DNA from: Alphaproteobacteria bacterium | GTDB lineage: Bacteria > Pseudomonadota > Alphaproteobacteria > Rhizobiales > Xanthobacteraceae | Assembly: GCA_005883115.1 (NCBI GenBank) | Contig: VAZQ01000252.1 | Location: 1 to 8,657 of the forward strand | Length of the DNA stretch: 8,657 nt | Reading direction: 5' to 3' | In this document: piece by piece, positions 1 to 5,694 of the stretch | Layout of the letters: each line of letters begins with the position of its first letter | Position numbering within the stretch: position 1 is the stretch's first letter | The notes under the pieces: generated by a model | What the model was told of the DNA's origin: nothing | Database searches by the model: none | The model's input: the letters and a program-made list of their open reading frames with translations, nothing else | Made by a program: the position numbers and the translations under genes

Positions 1-877
1 CGCCGGGCGGCACATCGAACCAATCAACCAAGCGCGTCAGCAGAAAGCGCAGAGCCGCGCCGCGGGCGAGTAACGGAAGCGCATGTCGCTCCTGATCCGA
101 GAGGGGGCGCACCTGCGCATAGGTCTGCAGCAGGCTCCTACCCTTGGTGACGTTATAGGAGTGGTCGCTCTCGAAGCACCAGGCGTTGAGACAAATTGCA
201 ACGTCATAGGCGAGCGCATCCGTGCAGGCAAAATAGAAGTCGATCAATCCCGAAAGCTTGTTGCCTAGGAAGAAGACGTTATCGGGAAAGAGATCGGCGT
301 GAATTATGCCTAGTGACAATTTTGACGGCCATGCGTTTTCGAGATGTGAAAGCTCGGCAGCGAGGAAATACTCTAAGTCGGGCTGCACTTCGTTCGCACG
401 TTGGCGGCAGTTCTCGTAAAGCGGCCGCCACCCATTGACCGAGAGCGCGTTGACGCGGCTGTGCTTGAAATCGAGCCCGGCGAGGTGCAGCCGCGCCAGC
501 GCCTGGCCAAGCGCGCCGCAGTGCACCGGCGACGGCCGCCGAATCCACATGCCATCGAGGAAAGTGATCATCGCCGCCGGGCGACCGGCGACACGACCGA
601 GCACCTCGCCGCGCTTGTTCTTGACCGGCTGCGGGCAGCTGATGCCACGCGCGTGCAGATGCTCCATCAAGCCGAGAAAAAACGGCAAGTCCTCGGCCGC
701 GACGCGACGTTCATAGAGTGTAAGGATGAAGTAACCGCGGCTGGTGTGGACGAGGAAATTCGAGTTCTCCACACCTTCGGCGATGCCCTTATAGGCGAGT
801 AGCTCCCCGACGTCGTAATCGGCGAGAAACGCCCCAAGCTCCTCCGCCACCACATCGGTGTAGACGGCCACGTTCAT
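1..877 (-). CDS. thrB: Homoserine kinase ThrB (APH/choline-kinase fold), C-terminus cut by window edge
   Basis: Cytoplasmic enzyme that phosphorylates L-homoserine with ATP, the penultimate step of threonine synthesis. Translating the minus strand from 877 to position 2 gives 292 codons with no stop; the family is usually about 320 residues, so only the last 30 or so are missing. The N-terminus runs MNVAVYTDVVAEELGAFLAD, then GVENSNFLVHT (nucleotide loop) and FILTLYERRV. The phosphotransferase catalytic motif is HADLFPDNV, with H193, D195 and N200, followed by the metal-binding LIDFY aspartate D213. This is the fructosamine-kinase/APH-like ThrB of rhizobia and pseudomonads, not the GHMP-type enzyme of enteric bacteria. 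The start at 877 is the only in-frame ATG before an upstream stop at 902-904. It has a poor ribosome site of its own (GGGGC directly before ATG) and overlaps the stop of a short upstream frame. It lies downstream of ispH in the same direction. The identity is firm; the regulation is inferred. Confidence 0.95.
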   Translation of the reverse strand, partial: MNVAVYTDVVAEELGAFLADYDVGELLAYKGIAEGVENSNFLVHTSRGYFILTLYERRVAAEDLPFFLGLMEHLHARGISCPQPVKNKRGEVLGRVAGRPAAMITFLDGMWIRRPSPVHCGALGQALARLHLAGLDFKHSRVNALSVNGWRPLYENCRQRANEVQPDLEYFLAAELSHLENAWPSKLSLGIIHADLFPDNVFFLGNKLSGLIDFYFACTDALAYDVAICLNAWCFESDHSYNVTKGRSLLQTYAQVRPLSDQERHALPLLARGAALRFLLTRLVDWFDVPPG

Positions 878-945
878 GCCCCATGCGCGTGTAGCCGATT
901 GCTAAAGCAGTTTTCGGCAAGGTTGCGGCAACCTCTCTTCCTCAT
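874..945 (-). CDS. Putative 23-residue leader peptide translationally coupled to thrB
   Basis: A short frame starts at ATG 945-943, six bases after a perfect AGGAGG (957-952), the best ribosome site in this part of the window. It reads MRKRGCRNLAE and onward for 23 codons and stops at TGA 876-874. That stop overlaps the thrB start codon (877-875) in an ATGA junction. The thrB gene has no good ribosome site of its own, so ribosomes finishing the leader would be placed to restart on thrB. The peptide is basic, has two cysteines (residues 6 and 13), and contains no threonine or isoleucine codon, so it is not a classical threonine attenuator. A 15-base dyad lies inside codons 4-9. I do not recognise a homolog. 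It may be a true microprotein, a regulatory uORF or chance; the SD plus overlap geometry argues against pure chance. Confidence 0.45.
   Translation of the reverse strand: MRKRGCRNLAENCFSNRLHAHGA
920..934. promoter_or_regulatory. 15-base dyad inside the thrB leader
   Basis: AGGTTGCGGCAACCT has perfect 7-base arms around one central base. It lies within the short frame upstream of thrB, about 45 bases before the thrB start. It could be a protein operator. A one-base loop cannot form in RNA, so an RNA hairpin would lose the innermost pairs. The function is not known. Confidence 0.3.
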
Positions 946-991
946 CCCCCGCCTCCTAGCAGGGGTCCACATCTTTTTTTGTGGTGGCGAC

Positions 992-1028
992 AAAAACGTG
1001 GATGGCCGGGACGAGCCCGGCCATAACG
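992..1028 (-). terminator. Possible intrinsic terminator after ispH, built from the palindromic repeat
   Basis: Read on the minus strand, the GC-rich stem-loop begins about 28 bases after the ispH stop and is followed by a run of five T (996-992), directly after the outer ACG arm. That is the shape of a rho-independent terminator. If it works, thrB would depend on read-through or on its own promoter between 958 and 991; I see no convincing promoter there. The gap 946-1056 also has a small CCACA/TGTGG hairpin with an A/T-rich loop (967-984). Confidence 0.35.
997..1028. repeat. Bradyrhizobium-type palindromic intergenic repeat (MAGLVPAIH element)
   Basis: ATGGCCGGG (1002-1010) and CCCGGCCAT (1016-1024) form perfect 9-base arms around a five-base loop, flanked by CGT (997-999) and ACG (1026-1028), which pair outside a small internal loop. 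On the minus strand it would translate as VMAGLVPAIHVF, a peptide that recurs in many spurious hypothetical proteins of Bradyrhizobium, Rhodopseudomonas and relatives because this element is scattered between their genes. This is recognition from memory, not a search. Only one copy is in the window, in the ispH-thrB gap. Confidence 0.8.
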
Positions 1029-1056
1029 AAGGAGGCGAGCCCTGCCGCGTGTGAGC

Positions 1057-2034
1057 TCATTCCGCCGCCTTGGGTCCGCGCAAGACCCGCGGCAGTGGGA
1101 AGAACATATCTTCGTCGGCGGTGGTGACGGTCTCCACCTTCACGGCATAGCGCTCGGCGAACGCGCCAATAACCTCCTCGACCAAGATCTCCGGAGCGGA
1201 GGCGCCAGCGGTAACACCGAGGCTTACGATCGAACCGAACAGCGACCAATCGATGTCTCTCGCGCGCTGCACCAGCGCCGCGCGCGGGCAGCCGGCGCGC
1301 TCGGCGACTTCCTTGAGGCGCTGGGTATTGGACGAATTGGGCGAGCCGACCACGACCATAGCCTCGACCATCGGCGCCACTTTCTTGACCACCTCCTGGC
1401 GGTTGGTAGTCGCGTAGCAAATATCTTCCTTGTGCGGCCCATGAATGTGCGGAAAACGAGCCTTCAGCGCTGCAATGATACCTGCGGTGTCGTCGACGGA
1501 CAGTGTGGTTTGCGTAACATAAGCGAGTCGGCCGGGGTCGCGCGGCAGGAAACGCGCGACCTCCTCGACGGACTGAACCAGCGTGATCGCGCCCGCGGGA
1601 AGCTGCCCGACCGTTCCGACCACCTCGGGATGGTCGGCGTGGCCGATCAGCACGATCTCGCGACCACGCTTGTGGTGGATTTCGGCCTCGCGATGCACTT
1701 TGGTGACGAGCGGGCACGTTGCGTCCAGCGCGAACAGATTGCGTTTTTTCGCCTCTGCTGGAATAGACTTTGGCACGCCGTGAGCTGAAAAAATGACCGG
1801 CGCATCGCTGTCGGGAATCTCGTTGAGCTCCTCTACGAAGATGGCACCCTTGGCCTTGAGACTCTCGACCACGTAGCGATTGTGCACGATCTCGTGGCGC
1901 ACATAGACCGGCGCGCCGTAGCGTGCGAGCGCCTGCTCCACCGTCTCGATGGCGCGCACGACTCCGGCGCAAAAGCCGCGCGGCGAGCACAGCAACACTG
2001 TCAGCGCAGGCTTGTGGTCGGGGGCTCCCGTCAT
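1057..2034 (-). CDS. ispH: 4-hydroxy-3-methylbut-2-enyl diphosphate reductase IspH
   Basis: Iron-sulfur enzyme of the cytoplasm that reduces HMBPP to IPP and DMAPP, the last step of the MEP isoprenoid pathway. The 325-residue product is full length for the family. The three cluster-binding cysteines are in place: C22 in SPRGFCAGV, C107 in DATCPLV and C206 in EDICYATTNRQ. Substrate-binding histidines H51 (EIVHNRYVV) and H85 (FSAHGVP) and the GHADHPEVVGT motif with H135 and the proton-relay E137 are present, as is the family signature TQTTLSVDDT. The start at 2034 has GAGG six bases upstream and is immediately preceded by an in-frame TGA, so no longer form exists. A SnoaL-like gene lies 85 bases upstream and thrB downstream on the same strand, the arrangement seen in many rhizobial relatives. 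The identity is secure. Confidence 0.98.
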   Translation of the reverse strand: MTGAPDHKPALTVLLCSPRGFCAGVVRAIETVEQALARYGAPVYVRHEIVHNRYVVESLKAKGAIFVEELNEIPDSDAPVIFSAHGVPKSIPAEAKKRNLFALDATCPLVTKVHREAEIHHKRGREIVLIGHADHPEVVGTVGQLPAGAITLVQSVEEVARFLPRDPGRLAYVTQTTLSVDDTAGIIAALKARFPHIHGPHKEDICYATTNRQEVVKKVAPMVEAMVVVGSPNSSNTQRLKEVAERAGCPRAALVQRARDIDWSLFGSIVSLGVTAGASAPEILVEEVIGAFAERYAVKVETVTTADEDMFFPLPRVLRGPKAAE

Positions 2035-2063
2035 TCAGACCTCGATCGGAAACGTCGCACTCG

Positions 2064-2091
2064 ACATGGGCCTGTGGCCTGCGTCTGTCAA
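2064..2091 (-). promoter_or_regulatory. Candidate promoter of ispH
   Basis: On the minus strand, TTGACA (2091-2086, a perfect -35, preceded by C as in the alphaproteobacterial CTTGAC consensus) is followed after 16 bases by CCATGT (2069-2064), a 4/6 match to the CTATAT -10. It sits 30 bases before the ispH start. The -35 is strong and the -10 weak. If used, ispH could be transcribed independently of the SnoaL-like gene. Confidence 0.35.
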
Positions 2092-2119
2092 GCGAAGGCA
2101 TGCGCCCATCGCTGCTCCG

Positions 2120-2713
2120 CTACTCGCCGCCCAGCCATGCCTCGTAGCGGGCACACAATTCCGTGGTGTGCGGCGCGGCGTCGTAATGGATGAGCGGCGC
2201 CAGCGCGCGACCGGCGGCTTTGAGGCGAGCGGCCATGTAGCGGTAAGGCTCGGGATAGGTTGAAAGCTCGCTCTCCGCGAACAGCTTTTGCAAGCCCTGC
2301 GACGGCTCGACGCGATCGAGCCGATCACGTTCGTACACGGCAGCGCGCTCCACAATCGCCCAGCGGCCGCCTCTTCGCTCAAGCCGGTCGAGGAAGCGGG
2401 CGTAGGACGTCAGATCGGTCAGCACGCCGCTGATCGTCTGACGCACCAGGATAACGATGCTGGTCTCGGCGAGCGCGCGATCGCGCGCTATGCGCACGCA
2501 GGAGGGAAAAATCTGATGCTTGGAACGCTGTCCGGCCTCGAAGCTTTGGCGGCAATGGGCGACGAACTCGCGAAAGCTGCCGCTGAACCAAGAGACCGCA
2601 ATCTCGCCTTCCGGCACGAAGGTTGCGAGCAGTTGCGGCCACTTTCCCTGGTCGCGATAAAGGCCCCAACCCTGAATCAGCTCGGCGCAGGCGTATTTGT
2701 CGTTTGCATCCAT
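2120..2713 (-). CDS. SnoaL-like (NTF2 superfamily) protein
   Basis: 197-residue soluble protein with no signal peptide. The first 130 residues fit the SnoaL_4 type of NTF2-like cone fold: LIQGWGLYRDQGKWPQLLATF (residues 12-32) is the usual N-terminal helix pair with the D-x-G-x-W turn, SKHQIFPSCVRI with H66 is the first strand region, and RALAETSIVIL, SYARFLDRLERRGGRWAIVERAAVYERD are the pocket strands. The fold serves as a dehydratase, isomerase, dehydrochlorinase or ring-hydroxylating small subunit in different proteins. I cannot assign a substrate, and the aspartate-histidine catalytic pair of scytalone-dehydratase-type enzymes is not clear here. The C-terminal 60 residues are a helical extension. 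The start at 2713 has GGAG seven bases upstream. It is co-directional with ispH, and 224 bases separate it from the divergent dehydrogenase gene. The fold is likely; the function is unknown. Confidence 0.85.
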   Translation of the reverse strand: MDANDKYACAELIQGWGLYRDQGKWPQLLATFVPEGEIAVSWFSGSFREFVAHCRQSFEAGQRSKHQIFPSCVRIARDRALAETSIVILVRQTISGVLTDLTSYARFLDRLERRGGRWAIVERAAVYERDRLDRVEPSQGLQKLFAESELSTYPEPYRYMAARLKAAGRALAPLIHYDAAPHTTELCARYEAWLGGE

Positions 2714-2937
2714 AGAGCGCTCCGTTACCCCATCCTCGTCTGAGCAGCGCGGGCAAGCCCATCTGCAAAGACGAGGGCGGGCTCCTGTTTCGAGGCGTCC
2801 CGCACCTGAGCTTGCGCGCCGTACGCGTCGGTGCTGCGCTGCTCGTCAGCATGATGCCAATCTTGGTATCCCGCGAATGATCTTTGTTGCGGCGCTTGCT
2901 AACATCAAGCGAGCTTGTGACAAAACCAAGGGCTCGC
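2714..2937. other. Divergent intergenic region with nested inverted repeats
   Basis: No gene of its own is seen. It must hold the promoters of the SnoaL-like gene (left) and the dehydrogenase (right), but no clear -35/-10 pair stands out. It contains the inverted repeats GAGCAGCGC (2742-2750) / GCGCTGCTC (2836-2844) and CCTCGTC (2734-2740) / GACGAGG (2770-2776), plus the tighter dyad at 2893-2911 listed separately. In GC-rich DNA, widely spaced 7-9 base pairs of this kind can arise by chance. Confidence 0.4.
2893..2911. promoter_or_regulatory. 19-base dyad, candidate operator of the dehydrogenase gene
   Basis: CGCTTG, a seven-base spacer, then CAAGCG: perfect six-base arms ending 26 bases before the start at 2938. 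A third GCTTG follows at 2913-2917. The size and position suit a dimeric repressor site between promoter and ribosome site. No regulator gene lies next to it. Confidence 0.3.
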
Positions 2938-3978
2938 ATGAAAGCGATCGTGATGCACCGCTATGGCCTCCCGGACGTGCTTGAATATGGCACCGTGCCG
3001 GATCCCGAACCACGTGCTGGTGAGATCCGCATCCGCGTTCACGCCACGACCGTCAATCGCGTGCTCGATGTGAGTTTGCGCGCTGGCAACGAGCACGCTC
3101 GCGGAGCCATCCTTCCGTTGATCCCCGGCGTCGATTGTGCCGGCATCGTCGATGCGCTCGGCGCAGGCGTTACGCGTTGGCGACAGGGGATGCGGGTTGC
3201 CGCCGCAGGCGTCATGCCGCTCGAGATTTGTTCCGAGGATGGCGACAACTATGCGGGGCCGACCGGCATGATGGGCATCAAGCGGCCGGGCGGCTTCGCG
3301 GAGTTGGTGGCGGTGCCAGCCTGCGCCGCGATCGAACTGCCCGATGAGCTCGATTTCCATGAGGCCGCAGTGATCACGCGGCACGTGCCGACTGCCTGGA
3401 ACCTGCTCGTGAACATAGCCGAGCTCAAGGCCGGCGAGACCGCGCTCATCATGGGCGCGGGCGGAAATCTCGGCTCGATTGGCATCCAGATCGCCAAGAA
3501 CGTAATCGGCGCGATCGTGATTGCAGCCGCCGGTTCCGATGAGCGCGTCAAGACGGGTCTCGCGTTGGGCGCCGATCATGGGGTCAACTACAACGCCGCT
3601 GATTTAGAGGACGAGGTGATGCGGCTCACCGGCGGCAGGGGCGTCGACGTGCTCTATGACAACATCGCCAATCCGAAGGTGCTGCCGAGCGCCTTCCGGG
3701 CGATCGGCTCCGGCGGACGGCTGGTGACCGCTGGCGCCCACGCCGGTCCCACCGTTAGCATCGATTTCGCCCACCTCTACCACAAGCGCATCACCATCAA
3801 GGGGCGGCCCGGCTATCAGGCATCCGACCTGCCAAAATGCTTTGCCGCCGCCGCCGAAGGCAAGATCAAGGCACAGATCGAACGAATTCTGCCGCTGTCG
3901 CGCGCTGCCGACGCGCACCGGCTGGTGGAATCGGGCGAGTCCGTCGGCAAAATCGTGCTCGATCCGACGCTGGGATAG
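2938..3978 (+). CDS. Zinc-free quinone oxidoreductase-like alcohol dehydrogenase (MDR superfamily)
   Basis: 346-residue cytoplasmic oxidoreductase of the medium-chain dehydrogenase/reductase superfamily, using NAD(P)H. The N-terminal catalytic domain has the quinone-oxidoreductase style TVNRVLDVSLRAG in place of the zinc-ligand cysteine, then IPGVDCAGIVDALGAGV. The nucleotide-binding motif is G173-A-G175-G176-N-L-G179, followed by LGADHGVNYN and GGRGVDVLYDNI; the C-terminal end SVGKIVLDP is also typical. The lobe around residues 90-118 corresponds to the structural zinc loop of true alcohol dehydrogenases but has no CxxC cysteines, so neither zinc is expected. The substrate cannot be read from the sequence; it could be a quinone, an enone or another small carbonyl compound. 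The chosen start gives the family's usual MKAIVMHRYG opening and has AAGGG about five bases upstream; an in-frame ATG 54 bases earlier (2884) has no such site. It is followed by trcR on the same strand after 182 bases. Confidence 0.92.
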   Translation: MKAIVMHRYGLPDVLEYGTVPDPEPRAGEIRIRVHATTVNRVLDVSLRAGNEHARGAILPLIPGVDCAGIVDALGAGVTRWRQGMRVAAAGVMPLEICSEDGDNYAGPTGMMGIKRPGGFAELVAVPACAAIELPDELDFHEAAVITRHVPTAWNLLVNIAELKAGETALIMGAGGNLGSIGIQIAKNVIGAIVIAAAGSDERVKTGLALGADHGVNYNAADLEDEVMRLTGGRGVDVLYDNIANPKVLPSAFRAIGSGGRLVTAGAHAGPTVSIDFAHLYHKRITIKGRPGYQASDLPKCFAAAAEGKIKAQIERILPLSRAADAHRLVESGESVGKIVLDPTLG

Positions 3979-4055
3979 ATAAAGGCGTGACTCTTCCGGG
4001 CGCGATCGTTCGACGGCGCCCCAATGGGCGAAGCTCCGCATTCACAGCGCCCCCA

Positions 4056-4084
4056 TTGCGCCGACGCCGGGGGAATGCCTATAT
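4056..4084 (+). promoter_or_regulatory. Predicted housekeeping promoter of trcR
   Basis: TTGCGC (4056-4061), 17 bases, then CTATAT (4079-4084), the exact alphaproteobacterial -10 consensus. Transcription would start near 4091, leaving a leader of about 70 bases. A GACTC site (GANTC, the CcrM methylation site in alphaproteobacteria) lies upstream at 3989-3993, but one copy in a gap this size is expected by chance. Confidence 0.5.
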
Positions 4085-4088
4085 TCCC
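4071..4088. promoter_or_regulatory. 18-base palindrome over the trcR -10 element
   Basis: GGGAAT, six bases, ATTCCC. The dyad is perfect in its arms and is centred at 4079-4080, on the start of the -10 element (4079-4084), so a protein bound here would block RNA polymerase. The bound protein is unknown. It would be natural to ask whether a cell-cycle regulator or TrcR itself recognises it. Confidence 0.35.
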
Positions 4089-4121
4089 GCTACTTCCGTC
4101 ATCATCGATGACACCAAGCTT

Positions 4122-4135
4122 CGCCCGCGAGGGCG
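4122..4135 (+). promoter_or_regulatory. Small GCGA-tetraloop hairpin in the trcR leader
   Basis: CGCCC-GCGA-GGGCG makes a five-pair GC stem closed by a GNRA-type tetraloop. It ends 12 bases before the GAGGAG ribosome site (4147-4152). The predicted RNA structure should be stable. It may be a structural or mRNA-stability element; no riboswitch family is recognised. Confidence 0.35.
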
Positions 4136-4160
4136 GGCGGAGCACAGAGGAGATTTAGAC

Positions 4161-4847
4161 ATGACCGCCACACCGCTGATGCCGAAAGCAACCGCCGTCT
4201 GGCTGGTCGAGAACACCGCGCTCTCGTTTGATCAGGTCGCCGATTTTTGCAAGCTTCATCCGCTCGAGGTGAAGGCTATCGCCGATGGCGATGCGGCGCA
4301 GGGCATCAAGGGGCTCGATCCCGTACTCACCGGCCAGCTCAGCCGCGAAGAGATCGAGAAAGGCGTCGCCGATCCGAACTACCGGCTCAAGCTGCTCGAT
4401 GCCAAGGTCCGACTTCCAGAGACGAAGAAAAAGAAGGGCCCGCGCTACACACCGGTATCGCGTCGTCAGGATCGGCCCAACGCCATCCTCTGGCTGGTGC
4501 GCAATCATCCCGAGGTCAAAGACAGCCAGATCATGCGGCTTGTCGGTACGACGAAATCCACGATTCAGGCGATTCGCGAGCGCACGCATTGGAATGCCTC
4601 GAACCTGCAGCCGATGGATCCGGTCACGCTTGGGCTGTGCTCGCAGATCGACCTCGACCTGGAGGTTCAGCGCGCCGCGAAGGAGAAGCCAGTTGAGGCC
4701 GAGGCGCCGGGCGCGACCCTCTTGCCCGCCTCGGAGACCACCGTTCGCCGCGAGCCCGAGCCCGAGGAGAAGAAAAAACCGACCGAGGAACTCGATGTCG
4801 ATACCGTCTTCGCCAAACTCAAGCAGCTCGGCGGCAAGAACGAGTAG
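4161..4847 (+). CDS. trcR: Cell-cycle transcription factor TrcR (DUF1013)
   Basis: 228-residue protein matching the DUF1013 family, found in alphaproteobacteria and described in Caulobacter as TrcR, a factor that tracks with RNA polymerase and affects cell-cycle transcription. An N-terminal helical module (AVWLVENTALSFDQVADFC, residues 12-30) is followed by a basic stretch with KKKK at 89-92. A second module (AILWLVRNHPEVKDSQIMRL, residues 108-127, then TTKSTIQAIRERTHWN) looks like a helix-turn-helix. The two modules resemble each other. Residues of about 170-205 are a low-complexity acidic/proline linker (EAEAP, EPEPEEKKKP), and the last 20 (LDVDTVFAKLKQLGGKNE) form a probable helix. The start at 4161 has AGAGGAG eight bases upstream, clearly better than any start in the longer frame that reaches back to 3837. 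It is convergent with the DoxX gene, with a 15-base gap. Confidence 0.93.
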   Translation: MTATPLMPKATAVWLVENTALSFDQVADFCKLHPLEVKAIADGDAAQGIKGLDPVLTGQLSREEIEKGVADPNYRLKLLDAKVRLPETKKKKGPRYTPVSRRQDRPNAILWLVRNHPEVKDSQIMRLVGTTKSTIQAIRERTHWNASNLQPMDPVTLGLCSQIDLDLEVQRAAKEKPVEAEAPGATLLPASETTVRREPEPEEKKKPTEELDVDTVFAKLKQLGGKNE

Positions 4848-4862
4848 CGCATCTCGCGCGAT

Positions 4863-5357
4863 CTACGCGACACGTCGCCAGCGGTCCAAGCTCAAGCGGC
4901 CGCCGCCGGTCACGAAGGCGAACAAGAAGCCGCCGATGATCGCCACATTCTTGGCGAACTGAACCGTCTGCGTACGGCGGTCGGGGCCTTGCAGCTCCCA
5001 GAACCGGTGCGAGATCAGCGTCGCGACGATGACGAAGACGATCATCAGCACAGCCGCATAGCGCGTCATCAGCCCGAACACGACGGCGAGACCGCCGACG
5101 AACTCGACGCCAGCGCCGATCGGCGCGAGCACCGGCGCGATGGCAGCGGGTATGCCGTTCCTTACCAAACTCGCCGCGAACGCGTCGAGCCCCATGAGTT
5201 TCTGAAAGCCACTCTGAACGAAGATCCCACCGATCAGGATGCGTCCGAAGAGGCAGATGGTGTCGTTCCACGCCGCACTGAGCCGGTCGATCCAAGGCTG
5301 ATCCGAACGACCCAAGTTTATAGGATCGTGGCGTGGTTGCTGGGATTCGCTGATCAT
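4863..5357 (-). CDS. DoxX family inner-membrane protein
   Basis: 164-residue protein with four predicted membrane segments: about 34-54 (ICLFGRILIGGIFVQSGFQKL), 77-96, 100-118 and 134-151. The first segment carries the family's R-x-x-x-G-x-x-F-x-x-x-G-x-x-K pattern, and the third ends in the conserved H117-R/F-W region (ISHRFW). DoxX-type proteins are small integral membrane proteins; some partner with oxidoreductases or stress systems, but this member cannot be given a defined role. The start is decided by the ribosome site: AAGGAGG at 5372-5366 lies eight bases before ATG 5357, while the longer frame from 5402 has none. It is divergent from the small exported gene at 5479 and convergent with trcR; between the two stops lies only a TCGCGCGA palindrome (4854-4861), not a clear terminator. 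Confidence 0.9.
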   Translation of the reverse strand: MISESQQPRHDPINLGRSDQPWIDRLSAAWNDTICLFGRILIGGIFVQSGFQKLMGLDAFAASLVRNGIPAAIAPVLAPIGAGVEFVGGLAVVFGLMTRYAAVLMIVFVIVATLISHRFWELQGPDRRTQTVQFAKNVAIIGGFLFAFVTGGGRLSLDRWRRVA

Positions 5358-5365
5358 GGCGTGCG

Positions 5366-5372
5366 CCTCCTT
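5366..5372 (-). promoter_or_regulatory. Strong ribosome binding site that fixes the DoxX start
   Basis: AAGGAGG on the minus strand, an essentially perfect anti-SD match, eight bases before ATG 5357. It rules out the in-frame ATG at 5402, which would place this motif inside the coding sequence. Confidence 0.8.
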
Positions 5373-5420
5373 TTGGCCGACGGGCTTGATCATCTCGATC
5401 AAGGCCGCGCTGCATGCATG

Positions 5421-5451
5421 CTTGACCCCGCTGAGCCGCCCTCGCTAGCAT
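5421..5451 (+). promoter_or_regulatory. Predicted promoter of the small exported-protein gene
   Basis: CTTGAC (5421-5426), the alphaproteobacterial -35 consensus, with a TAGCAT -10 (5446-5451) after a 19-base gap from CTTGAC, or 18 if the -35 is read as TTGACC. The -10 is a 4/6 match. Transcription would begin near 5458, so a start at 5461 would be almost leaderless and one at 5479 would have about 20 bases of leader. Confidence 0.4.
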
Positions 5452-5478
5452 GCGTCAGGTATGACCGCGAGCGGGAAC

Positions 5479-5694
5479 ATGAAAGCGCGAAAGCGAGTCG
5501 TGCTCGCTGCAATTTTCGTGATGGCGTCCCTCGGAGTTGGGGCCGGCCAGTTGGCCGATGGCGCGATGCATCAAGCAAACGCCGCTAGGAAGCATCTCGC
5601 CGGCGTGAAATATGAGGACATTCCGAGCACGAAGCCAACGAAGAGCGCAACGGGCGCCGCTTCTCAAAAATCGATCGGGATCAGGAAGAGTTAG
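5479..5694 (+). CDS. Small exported protein of unknown function
   Basis: From ATG 5479 the product is 71 residues. MKARKRVVLAAIFVMASLGV has a basic N-region and a hydrophobic core, then a possible AxA cleavage site near ANAA (residues 33-36). The mature part is short, basic and hydrophilic (KHLAGVKYEDIPSTKPTKS), ending in IGIRKS. An in-frame ATG at 5461 would add six residues before the signal; neither start has a good ribosome site, and I prefer 5479 because the N-region is then normal length. It has no recognisable domain. A -35 element sits upstream and coding is divergent from doxX. It is plausibly a real periplasmic peptide, but it could be a non-coding stretch with a chance signal-like frame. 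Confidence 0.5.
   Translation: MKARKRVVLAAIFVMASLGVGAGQLADGAMHQANAARKHLAGVKYEDIPSTKPTKSATGAASQKSIGIRKS

Noticed and set aside
874..945. Classical threonine attenuator for thrB
   Set aside because: The leader frame has no threonine or isoleucine codons, and no terminator with a T-run lies between it and thrB.
956..2101. 381-codon minus-strand open frame across ispH
   Set aside because: It is a frame-shifted shadow of ispH, arginine-rich and without any domain, and its end is the translated MAGLVPAIH repeat.
2516..2743. Plus-strand frame with AGGAGG upstream, antisense to the SnoaL-like gene
   Set aside because: The frame is the complement of a well-conserved coding gene, and its product resembles no protein I know; the SD match is probably incidental.
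3989..3993. GANTC (CcrM) site upstream of trcR
   Set aside because: A single site in about 180 bases is near the random expectation and is far from the -35/-10 pair.
4108..4158. 16-codon frame ending two bases before trcR
   Set aside because: No ribosome site precedes its ATG, and trcR has a strong site of its own, so coupling is not needed; likely chance.
3837..4160. N-terminal extension of trcR reaching back into the dehydrogenase gene
   Set aside because: The extension overlaps the dehydrogenase coding end out of frame, crosses the predicted promoter and lacks family similarity; ATG 4161 has an excellent ribosome site.
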